Part shown: positions 24,944 to 32,927 of the stretch, one piece after another
Layout of the letters: the number at the start of each line of letters is the position of its first letter
How positions within the stretch are numbered: position 1 is the stretch's first letter
Source: an uncultured Acetatifactor sp.
GTDB lineage: Bacteria > Bacillota > Clostridia > Lachnospirales > Lachnospiraceae
Assembly: GCA_947625255.1 (NCBI GenBank)
Contig: CANQNT010000030.1
Coordinates: forward strand, 1 to 41,023
Reading direction: 5' to 3'
DNA length: 41,023 bases
Notes under the pieces: generated by a model
The model's database searches: none
The model's input: only the letters and a program-made list of their open reading frames with translations
Told to the model about the DNA's origin: nothing
Made by a program: the position numbers and the translations under genes

Positions 24944-27757
24944 TTATTCTTCCCCGATCTTCAAGGCCTTCGACACATTCAGCCTGCGCACCATGATCAC
25001 CAACACGATCAGACAGACAGCTAAAGTTCCGCCGATCACGCCGAACAAGCGCAGCATATCCTGCCCTCTGGTCACAAGCCGCATGGGCAGCACCTGATCA
25101 TTCGCCGCATAGGCCGCCTGCAGGATGGGCACGAACATCCGGGAGGACAAGATCCCGACAGCGGTTCCCGTTACCACCGCAAAACCTCCGCAAAAGATCT
25201 GCTCGTTCAACAAAATGTGATAAATCTCGCTTCTGTGCATTCCTTCCGCCCGCAGGATGCCGAACACCAACTCTCTGGAACGGATGGACAAGATCCAATA
25301 GATCAAGTATCCCGTGGCGCATAGAATCATAGTCATCAAAAAGCCCATGGTAAGAATTCCATTTGTCCCCTGCAGCAGAGGATCTTCCAGAACATCCTGG
25401 AGATCCGCTTCTCTGTCCACATATTTCGCAAGGCTCACTTCTTCCTCATCCATCCATCGAACAAAGGCATCCGTCCCTTTCCCGTCCTCCATTTTAATCC
25501 AGACCTCGTAAGGCGTGGTTCCCCACTGGTTCGTCAGAGTGGCAAAATTCGCCACCACCAGGTACCCGGGCCTTACGCTGACCGTAATATTGGGATTCCA
25601 GACTGCCTGAGAAGTGACAAAGCCTGGCCAATAATCGACAAAATCCACGATCGTGGCCTGCGTCTGTTTTCCTCTTCCATTATAAAATGTAATGGAATCC
25701 CCCTGTCGATAACCCAGATAATCCCGGAAGCTGGAGGATACCAGCACGCCCCTGGGCTGCGCGGCAAGCTCATTCAGGTAAGTATGATATGTTTTTTCCA
25801 TCAATCCCGCGGGCAGGGACGTAGTCTCCCCGAATTGTTTGGTATGGATTCCCATCAGCGTAATATTCTGGCGGCTGGACGCTCCATCCGCCAGGGAAGC
25901 CCCCTCATCATAGATCACTCTGGTATAGGAAACCGTGTTCGCCATATTTCGATACTTATCATAGTTCGGCTCGTAATATCGCAGCTCACTGGCCTCTCCG
26001 TCATAAATCTCGGAGGAATTATCCCTCCAATTTTCCTTTACGATTAAATCCGCTCCATCCAAATAGGAAGCATTTTCCCGGGCATTTTCCAGAATGGTTC
26101 TGGCAGCCGTGGCATGATAAATTCCCAGAGAGATGGACAAGATCAAAAATAACATAATAAACTGCTGCTTGCGTCCATTCTTCCGGTTTTCCAGGAAGGA
26201 GATATAAGACGCTGGTCTCCAGAAACGTTTTCCCACAAAATAAACCAGATTTACCAGAAGCGGCTGCAGACGCAGAAGCAAAAGTCCCGCTCCCAGAATA
26301 AACAGGGAGGAGCTTAAATACATAAGAGGCTCCATAGGGACACCGGCCATGGAACTGGCGGCAATCACATCCTGGTTTTGCGCACAAGTGCGATAGCCGT
26401 AAATGGAAATCCCCAGAAAAATCAGATCCAAGAAACACCGCTCCCACCAGGAACGTTTTTTGGAGGCCTTTTGCTGCTTCAAATTGACAATGGAAATCTT
26501 ACTGTGCCTGATGGCAGGCAAAGCAATCATCAAAATACAGCCCGCCATGGCCACTATGGCGTAAACGGCGGTTTCCCGCGTATAAACCACGTTTAAATGG
26601 CGGGTCAGCTGAAACTCCAAAAAGCTTCCCGAGGCCCCCAGGGCACGGGCAAACACGCTCCCCAAAGGCAGTCCCGCCGCGGCCCCCAAAAGGGTAAGAA
26701 ACACACTTTGGTATAAATAGAGCAGGAAAATCTGCAGGCCCGAACTTCCCCTGCTTTTCATAACGGAGATTTCATTCCGCTCCACATCATACATCTGGGT
26801 GGAGATCATGAACAAATACGCGGCCAAAAGAATCCATACCGGGACTTGCAGCAAAAAAAGCGTTGTATCGATCAGCAGCTTTTCCAACTGGAATGACTGT
26901 AAAAGCTGATAATAAGGGACACTGGTAAAGAAACTGCCAAATTCCCCATTTCGCATGATATCATCCATCTGACTCAGCAGATGACCCACGTTTTCCACCA
27001 GCAGATCCTTATATTCCCATAAAGCATAGTGGGTACAGGTCATATTATAATTTCCCGCCTGCGCCCCCGTAAAATACTCCCGATACACATTCTCTTTGAT
27101 CATGCAAACGTTATTCAAAGTCTCCGGCGGAAGCTGCCAATATTGGTCTTCGGTATCATCCGCCTCGAAAACACCCATAATCCGCACGCGCAGCGGTTCT
27201 CCCTCCGGCGTTTTGAACCGCGCGAACTCCAGGGTCTCTCCCACCAGCAGATTGCAGTTTACCAGACAGGACTCACTAACCAGGGCCTCCACACTGCCAT
27301 CCTCCGCAATCCCGGATTCCGAGGAATAATCCTCACCGGCAATAATGTTGATGTGATTCTCCATGTCAGACATAAACGCCACCCTCAACTGCACCTCGGA
27401 AAGATCATCCCGCCGCATCAGAGAACCGGCCGGAGCCGCGGTCAGACAATAATAATGAATCATCAGCTTTTCCTTTACGCCGATCTGTTCATGAAAACCG
27501 TCCAAAAACGCTTCCACTCCGGAAAGAGCGGCTCCTCCTGCGTCTTTGAACGCGGAATGGGTCAGCGTGGCTTTCGCCGGCCACTCCCCTGTTTCCGCCA
27601 GATATTGATCGAAATAATCCTGCATCAGACGGTTATAAGCCGCATTCCGATACATCGGAAAGCTGACCGTAGTGGCCGCCAAAAGCGTAATGCCGATCAG
27701 CAGACAGCAACTCATCCACTTTTTATGCCATAGCTTTCGCAACATTACTCCAAGCAT
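24944..27757 (-). CDS. Large FtsX/MacB-like ABC permease P2
   Basis: A 937-residue permease with about ten hydrophobic segments. The first helix follows LRKLWHKKWMSCCLLIG, a large extracellular domain spans about 35-295, a block of six helices lies near 298-548, a second extracellular domain covers about 550-800, and three final helices end in RLNVSKALKIGEE. The two-ectodomain FtsX layout suits mechanical transmission to partner proteins as in MacB or LolCE (family knowledge). It is a paralogue of P1 along its whole length, for example LSSRMFVPILQ and FLILSISLGIYHATAARTILEN. It overlaps the end of B2 by 13 bases, exactly as P1 overlaps B1. Confidence 0.9.
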   Translation of the reverse strand: MLGVMLRKLWHKKWMSCCLLIGITLLAATTVSFPMYRNAAYNRLMQDYFDQYLAETGEWPAKATLTHSAFKDAGGAALSGVEAFLDGFHEQIGVKEKLMIHYYCLTAAPAGSLMRRDDLSEVQLRVAFMSDMENHINIIAGEDYSSESGIAEDGSVEALVSESCLVNCNLLVGETLEFARFKTPEGEPLRVRIMGVFEADDTEDQYWQLPPETLNNVCMIKENVYREYFTGAQAGNYNMTCTHYALWEYKDLLVENVGHLLSQMDDIMRNGEFGSFFTSVPYYQLLQSFQLEKLLIDTTLFLLQVPVWILLAAYLFMISTQMYDVERNEISVMKSRGSSGLQIFLLYLYQSVFLTLLGAAAGLPLGSVFARALGASGSFLEFQLTRHLNVVYTRETAVYAIVAMAGCILMIALPAIRHSKISIVNLKQQKASKKRSWWERCFLDLIFLGISIYGYRTCAQNQDVIAASSMAGVPMEPLMYLSSSLFILGAGLLLLRLQPLLVNLVYFVGKRFWRPASYISFLENRKNGRKQQFIMLFLILSISLGIYHATAARTILENARENASYLDGADLIVKENWRDNSSEIYDGEASELRYYEPNYDKYRNMANTVSYTRVIYDEGASLADGASSRQNITLMGIHTKQFGETTSLPAGLMEKTYHTYLNELAAQPRGVLVSSSFRDYLGYRQGDSITFYNGRGKQTQATIVDFVDYWPGFVTSQAVWNPNITVSVRPGYLVVANFATLTNQWGTTPYEVWIKMEDGKGTDAFVRWMDEEEVSLAKYVDREADLQDVLEDPLLQGTNGILTMGFLMTMILCATGYLIYWILSIRSRELVFGILRAEGMHRSEIYHILLNEQIFCGGFAVVTGTAVGILSSRMFVPILQAAYAANDQVLPMRLVTRGQDMLRLFGVIGGTLAVCLIVLVIMVRRLNVSKALKIGEE

Positions 27758-30009
27758 ACTTCCATCCCTTCCGTCAATCCATCCACGACCCAGTAATAAT
27801 CCGTATTAGAACCGCCGGCAATAAAGCTGCGCTGAACGATATCGCCATTTTCCTCCACCACTGACACATAAGTCTGGTCCCCTATCAGCCGCACCGCTTT
27901 GACCGGAACCAATACCACGTTTTTCATTTCTCTCGTGACCGCGTCTATACGGAACTGGCTGGCGTACATTTGCCTGGAAACAGACAACCTTGCCACATCG
28001 GTGGGCAGCAGAACCATGGAATATCCCGCGCTCAATCCATTGCTGATACCATCTTCCGGCAGAAGATTGACCACTCTGCCCGCAGCTTCTTTCGTCTCAC
28101 CGGACTCATCCTGATAAGTGATCGCGACCTCACTGCCATAATGCAGCACCTGTCCACGGTTGTTGACCAACAGATAACAGACGTCCACATTCACGATAGT
28201 GGCCAGCTCGTTTCCCTCTTTTAAAATATCCCCTTCCTGACAGGCCGTCAGGGATCCGATCACGCCGCTTTGGGAAGCCACGATCGTCGTAGTATCATAA
28301 TCCCGGGTCATCTGCGCGATCTGCTCTTCCAGCTCCGCAATCTGTTCCTGACGCTGCTCGATCAGGTCCTCATTGTCTTCCTCGTCCTCTTCAATCAAAA
28401 CCAATGTTCTTTCCTTCAGGCGATCCAACTGCCTCTGCAGACGCTGCAGACCGATGGCGTCCCCTTTGACCCGAATACGGGCAATCGCCTCTCCCGCAGT
28501 CACATATTGGTACTGTTTTACCAGATATTCTTCAAAATACGTCGTTCCATAAGTCACCGGGTTTTCCACCGTTTCATATAAGGGATAATAAAAGGAATCA
28601 CTGCTTGCCGTAAACAAATATTGAAAATCTCCTTTTTCCAAAACAGCGGTAGACTTTTTAACCCGCGTCTCTCCGGATGAAAGCACCTCGTCCCCTTCTT
28701 CCAATCCGGATATGATTTGGATATAGGTTCCATCGTTTTTACCCAGGGTAACAGGCCGTGCCTCCACATCCTCTCCCTGTCTGATATAGACATAAGCCTC
28801 CGAGCCCTCATAGTGAATGGCATCCAGGGAAAGCGTCAGGGTGGATTCATAGGCCCTGCGGTCATAGACTATGACCGCTTCCCTTCCGACCGCCACCTCG
28901 TCTCCCGCATCCAGCAGGGTAAACGTGGTACGCACCGTTTCATTGTTGTAAACCATCTGATTATAGACGGATGTGGGAATGGCCTGATATGCCACCTCGT
29001 ATCGCACGCCGTCAATCAGGGCATAAATATCCGCCGCCTGCTCCACCGCGGCACTATTGATATAATCACATTTTAAAAGCTTGCGTCCGGAATCCGCCAC
29101 CGCGACGACCGCGTCTCCACCGCGCACTCTGGATCCCTCTCCCCGGAACGCAGCCACCTCTCCTGACATGGAAGAGGTTAAAATATGCTGATTCTTTTTC
29201 TCCAATAACTCCTGCAGCTGGTCCAGCAAATAAGCGTGATCCAATTCATAAAGCCGGGAGCGCTTGTACAGTTCCCGCCTGGCGGTGTCATTCTGGTGCG
29301 CCAGAATCCGGTATTGTCCTTCATAACGATGGTGCTCCGCCCACCACTTCTGATAAGCCTGGGACACCACCGGCGCGTTGCCGCCGCTTACATCCCCATC
29401 GGACACATTGCCGCCGCTTACGTCGCCGTGGGACACATTACCGCCGCTTACGTCCCCTGAACTCACCGTCTCATACATTTCCGGTTCGATTTCCTCATAG
29501 GCAAGCACGATGTCCAGCAGGTTTTCCGCCTGCTCTTCCGGGTCCCTGAGACTTTCCTCCACATTCTCCTGATATTTCAGATAGTCCTCCTCCATGGTGA
29601 GAATTCGCTCTTTTAACGCGTCAATGAATTCATCGATGGACTCCGTATTCCCACGGACCAGCACATCCCCTTTTCGTACGGACTGCCCGGGAAAGATTTC
29701 ATACCGGTCCACGGTCACGTCCAGGGGGAATGCATATTCCTCCGTATAAGGAACCACCACAGCCGGATAAATCTTTACATCATATAATTTTCGGGAAACC
29801 ACTTTTTCCCAGCCCTCGATCGGCTGCGCCGGCTCGTCCAGGGGAACGTCCTCCCAGGAAGATTCCGTCGTATCCTGGGAAAATACGGCCTGTATACTGG
29901 AACTGCATCCGTCCAAAAAAAGAACCGCCGACAGAATGACCATCGGCCATATGCGTTTTGTGATCCGATTCCTGCAACCAAACAGCATACCGATCTTTCC
30001 TTTCCTCAT
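27745..30009 (-). CDS. Tandem-fused adaptor lipoprotein B2
   Basis: A 754-residue HlyD/MacA-type adaptor. A lipoprotein signal ends at LFLDGC (Cys35). Module 1 (about 70-440) has a lipoyl-like half-motif FPGQSVRKGDVLVRG, a coiled-coil hairpin interrupted at its tip by a Ser/Gly/Asp linker (about 182-215), a second half SSMSGEVAAF, a barrel part, and the end motif ISGLEEGDEV. Module 2 (about 450-754) repeats this plan: YVTAGEAIARIRVKGD, a Glu-rich coiled coil LEEQIAQMTRDY, ASQSGVIGSL, and the end motif VDGLTEGMEV. It is therefore two adaptors in one chain. It overlaps A2 by 4 bases (ATGA) and P2 by 13. Its paralogue is B1. Confidence 0.88.
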   Translation of the reverse strand: MRKGKIGMLFGCRNRITKRIWPMVILSAVLFLDGCSSSIQAVFSQDTTESSWEDVPLDEPAQPIEGWEKVVSRKLYDVKIYPAVVVPYTEEYAFPLDVTVDRYEIFPGQSVRKGDVLVRGNTESIDEFIDALKERILTMEEDYLKYQENVEESLRDPEEQAENLLDIVLAYEEIEPEMYETVSSGDVSGGNVSHGDVSGGNVSDGDVSGGNAPVVSQAYQKWWAEHHRYEGQYRILAHQNDTARRELYKRSRLYELDHAYLLDQLQELLEKKNQHILTSSMSGEVAAFRGEGSRVRGGDAVVAVADSGRKLLKCDYINSAAVEQAADIYALIDGVRYEVAYQAIPTSVYNQMVYNNETVRTTFTLLDAGDEVAVGREAVIVYDRRAYESTLTLSLDAIHYEGSEAYVYIRQGEDVEARPVTLGKNDGTYIQIISGLEEGDEVLSSGETRVKKSTAVLEKGDFQYLFTASSDSFYYPLYETVENPVTYGTTYFEEYLVKQYQYVTAGEAIARIRVKGDAIGLQRLQRQLDRLKERTLVLIEEDEEDNEDLIEQRQEQIAELEEQIAQMTRDYDTTTIVASQSGVIGSLTACQEGDILKEGNELATIVNVDVCYLLVNNRGQVLHYGSEVAITYQDESGETKEAAGRVVNLLPEDGISNGLSAGYSMVLLPTDVARLSVSRQMYASQFRIDAVTREMKNVVLVPVKAVRLIGDQTYVSVVEENGDIVQRSFIAGGSNTDYYWVVDGLTEGMEVCLE
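29374..29463 (-). repeat. 30-bp tandem repeat (x3) in the B2 hairpin tip
   Basis: Three in-frame 30-base units encode SSGDVSGGNV, SHGDVSGGNV and SDGDVSGGNA. They sit between the two helices of the predicted first hairpin of B2. The DNA copies differ at only a few positions, suggesting recent expansion. Confidence 0.85.
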
Positions 30010-31109
30010 TGCAAAATGACCTTTTCCCCTTCTTCCAGGCCGGCGGTAATCTCCACCATGTCATCTCCATACATGCCCGTTTCCACCCATTTCACCTGGC
30101 GCATCCCGTCGTCACCCAGACAATAGACAAAGGTTTTGCCATCCGCCCTATGTACCGCGCCCTTGGCAATCCTCAATACCTGATCCCTCTCATCCAGAAC
30201 CAGCTGTAAAGTCGCCGTAGCCCCCATGTCAATGGTCAGGCCATATTCCTGGTCAAACGCAAATAACATTCGTTCCGTCCATTCGTCCATCCGATAAGGA
30301 ACCACCTGATATACGCCCTGGTTCTCGCCGTAACCGATTTCCAGGTCCAAAGGCACGTCTTTCTCAAAAAGATCCCGATACTCCATATCGGTGGCGGCGA
30401 AAAAGCATTCCGAGTTATCGATCAAGCTCATGATCGTTTCGCCCACTTTGGAGGTTGCCCCCTCCAGATTCTGCCGGATCCAGGACACCGTTCCATTGAT
30501 CTGGGCGTACACGCCATTCACAGCCTTCTCCTGCAGCAGCTGCTCTAACTCCATGCTGTCCATCTCAATGGCATCCTGATAATCCTCCCGCAGATATTTG
30601 TATTTTTCCTGCACCTGAGCGATGGATTCATCCCTTGCCTCATCATCTCCATCCGCCAGATTCGTCCTGTACATATAACGCAGCCATATGGTGGATAACT
30701 CATAATTCTCATCCAATTCGGTTTGGTCCAAAAGGATCTGATTTCTGCTCAGGTTATACCGTAGTTCCTTGATTCTGGCATCCTGGTCGTCACTTCCCAA
30801 TTCCGCCAGCAGCTGTCCCTTTTTCACCGTGTCCCCCTGTTCCACATAGACATGGGTGATTTCACGGCCTCCCACCGCAAAGCTGACATCCTGGGAAACC
30901 AGTTGCTGATAGCTGCAGCGGATCTTCCGGGTCAAAACCACATCCCCGAAAGACGCGACCGTCAGGGTATATTGTGTTTTCTGTTCTTCCTGGTCCACGA
31001 TGACCAGGGAATCCGTTTCCTCCTCCCCGCCCTGGCCGCAGCCTGTTAAAAGTCCCGCCATGCCAAATGCCATCATGAAAACCACCCAGAATTTTTTGAA
31101 GCTTCTCAT
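30006..31109 (-). CDS. Single-module adaptor lipoprotein A2
   Basis: A 367-residue HlyD/MacA-type adaptor with a lipobox at LLTGC (Cys24). The order is lipoyl half VEQGDTVKKGQLLAELG, a helical hairpin (about 110-210; ARIKELRYNLSRNQ ... QDAIEMDSMELEQLL), second lipoyl half QINGTVSWI, a beta-barrel part, and the membrane-proximal end ITAGLEEGEKVIL. It overlaps N2 and B2 by ATGA, so the three are translated together. It is a paralogue of A1. Adaptors of this family bridge a permease to outer structures; a Gram-positive cell has no outer membrane, so the role is to extend the pump into or across the wall (inference). Confidence 0.88.
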   Translation of the reverse strand: MRSFKKFWVVFMMAFGMAGLLTGCGQGGEEETDSLVIVDQEEQKTQYTLTVASFGDVVLTRKIRCSYQQLVSQDVSFAVGGREITHVYVEQGDTVKKGQLLAELGSDDQDARIKELRYNLSRNQILLDQTELDENYELSTIWLRYMYRTNLADGDDEARDESIAQVQEKYKYLREDYQDAIEMDSMELEQLLQEKAVNGVYAQINGTVSWIRQNLEGATSKVGETIMSLIDNSECFFAATDMEYRDLFEKDVPLDLEIGYGENQGVYQVVPYRMDEWTERMLFAFDQEYGLTIDMGATATLQLVLDERDQVLRIAKGAVHRADGKTFVYCLGDDGMRQVKWVETGMYGDDMVEITAGLEEGEKVILQ

Positions 31110-32011
31110 TCTTTTTTCTTGCTCTCTTCCTTTTGGGGCGCGGAAATCACCACTTGCCCATCTTTCATCTCTATTTTCACCTTTTGATCGCTCAATCCCA
31201 TCTCCGCCAGCATTTCCTTGGGAATCTGGACTCTGCCCGCCTTATCCATGATGGCGTATTCTTCCTGCGTGTCCTCTTTTCTCCAGTCAATATTGCTCTC
31301 CTTGAGACGGTCCGCGTATTTTTCCCGCAAAATGCGTTCACTGCTGATCTTCCCATCCCGGATGGCCACCACGCGCTTCACTTTCTTGGACAAGGCCACG
31401 TCATGGGTGACGATCAAAATAGTCTGGCCCTGACTGTTCAGCTCTCTGAAAATATCAAAAATGTAATTTGCCGTGATGACATCCACGCTTCCGGTAGGCT
31501 CATCAGCCAACAGAATCTTAGGAGAATTGGCCAGTGCAATGGCGATGGCAATACGCTGCTGTTCTCCTCCGGACAAGGTGTTCAGACGGCTGCGCTTCTT
31601 GGCGGATAACCCTACCAGTTCCAGCAGTTCCAGCGCCTTGGCCCTGCGATGCCTGCCATGAGACAGATGCATTGGCAGCATGATATTTTCCAGGGTGGAC
31701 AAATAAGGCATCAGGTTACGGGCGTTATTCTGCCAGACAAATCCCACTGTGTCCCGCTTGTACTTGACCAGCTGCCCCTTGGACATGGTAAACAGATTCT
31801 TTTGGTCCACCATAAGAGAACCCGCGCTGGGTTTGTCCAGACCGCCGATCATATTTAAAAAGGTGGACTTGCCGCTGCCGCTGTTGCCGATCAAGGCGGT
31901 CAGTTCTCCCGTTTCCACCGTCAGATCCAATCCTTGCAGGGCGAGTACCTCTGTCAGCTTCGATTTATAAATCTTCACCAGGCCGTCCGCCTGAATCATT
32001 ACATCAGCCAT
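31106..32011 (-). CDS. ABC ATPase N2 with C-terminal AbrB-like domain
   Basis: A 301-residue MacB/LolD-class ATPase: Walker [10 protein letters not shown] (about 42-50), Q-loop GFVWQ (Gln94), signature LSGGEQQR (147-154), Walker B ILLADEPT with the catalytic Glu171, H-loop VTHD (His203). All key residues are intact. Beyond the usual end lies a segment (about 254-290) reading [19 protein letters not shown] followed by [13 protein letters not shown], which fits the SpoVT/AbrB swapped-hairpin fold (GRVxIPKE..). A basic tail follows. The ATG at 32011 has AGGAG 8 bases upstream and overlaps the N1 stop. An in-frame start at 32038 would add nine unlikely residues. N1 lacks the extra domain. Confidence 0.9.
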   Translation of the reverse strand: MADVMIQADGLVKIYKSKLTEVLALQGLDLTVETGELTALIGNSGSGKSTFLNMIGGLDKPSAGSLMVDQKNLFTMSKGQLVKYKRDTVGFVWQNNARNLMPYLSTLENIMLPMHLSHGRHRRAKALELLELVGLSAKKRSRLNTLSGGEQQRIAIAIALANSPKILLADEPTGSVDVITANYIFDIFRELNSQGQTILIVTHDVALSKKVKRVVAIRDGKISSERILREKYADRLKESNIDWRKEDTQEEYAIMDKAGRVQIPKEMLAEMGLSDQKVKIEMKDGQVVISAPQKEESKKKE

Positions 32012-32927
32012 GGTCCCCGCTCCTTTCTTTCCTTCCACGCTTCAATGCTTTTTCCGGCTTCGTTTTTTTCGCCGTGGTTTCCCGCGGCGTTTCCGCCAGT
32101 TTCGATTCCGGCGCTTCCGCCGCTTTCGGCCCCGACTCTTCCCCGGCGGTCTCCCGCGGCGTTTCCGGCACACTTCCCGTTGTTGCGTCCGCCGCGGTTC
32201 CCTCCAGCGCCTCCTCATGATTCACTTCCGTAACGGACACCTGGGTTCCGTTTTCCAACTCAATCAGGATATCCCCCGCATCCATCAGGCCCGTGTCGTG
32301 GGTAGTCATCACGATGGTCACCCCTTCTTTTCTCGTCAGCTCCCACAAAAGTCTCGTAACCTCAGCCGCCATGGCGCTGTCCAATTCCGCCGTAGGTTCA
32401 TCCGCAAAGATAATCTTGGGATTATGGGCAATGGCCCTGGCAATGGCCACCCTCTGCTGTTCTCCGCCCGACATCTCCATGGGCATATGATTCATACGAT
32501 TTCCCAATCCCACCATTTTCAGACACTCTTCGACCCGCGCCTTACGGTTCTTATGTTTGCCCGCCATACGCATGGAAAACTCCACGTTCTGAAACGCGTT
32601 CAAAGAGGGAATCAGAGACACCGCCTGAAAAACGAACCCCATCTGGGTCCTGCGCAGATTATCCCTCGCCCGCTCGCTCAGCTTTCCAATATCCCTGCCG
32701 CCAATCAGCACCTTGCCCTTCGTAGGCGCATCCAACGCTCCCAGAATGTTCATCAAGGTCGTCTTTCCGGAACCGGATCTGCCTTTTAGGATCGTCAGCT
32801 TTCCTTCCGGAATCTTCACATGAATGTCTTTCAGCGCTTCAAAGGAGCCTCCCGGCACCGGGAACCTCCGGCCCACATGAACCGCCTCAATCGTTGCGTC
32901 CGCGTATAAGTTCTTGTTCTTTCTCAT
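32004..32927 (-). CDS. ABC ATPase N1 with disordered tail
   Basis: A 307-residue MacB/LolD-class ATPase with complete motifs: Walker A GRSGSGKTT (49-57), Gln101, signature MSGGEQQR (152-159), Walker B IIFADEPT with Glu177, H-loop His210. The last 65 or so residues are low complexity, with a repeated PETPRETAGEE / AETPRETTAKK pattern and a basic end. The start codon overlaps the P1 stop by one base (TAATG). It is likely the partner of N2 in a heterodimer, since both are catalytically intact and adjacent (inference). Confidence 0.9.
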   Translation of the reverse strand: MRKNKNLYADATIEAVHVGRRFPVPGGSFEALKDIHVKIPEGKLTILKGRSGSGKTTLMNILGALDAPTKGKVLIGGRDIGKLSERARDNLRRTQMGFVFQAVSLIPSLNAFQNVEFSMRMAGKHKNRKARVEECLKMVGLGNRMNHMPMEMSGGEQQRVAIARAIAHNPKIIFADEPTAELDSAMAAEVTRLLWELTRKEGVTIVMTTHDTGLMDAGDILIELENGTQVSVTEVNHEEALEGTAADATTGSVPETPRETAGEESGPKAAEAPESKLAETPRETTAKKTKPEKALKRGRKERSGDHG

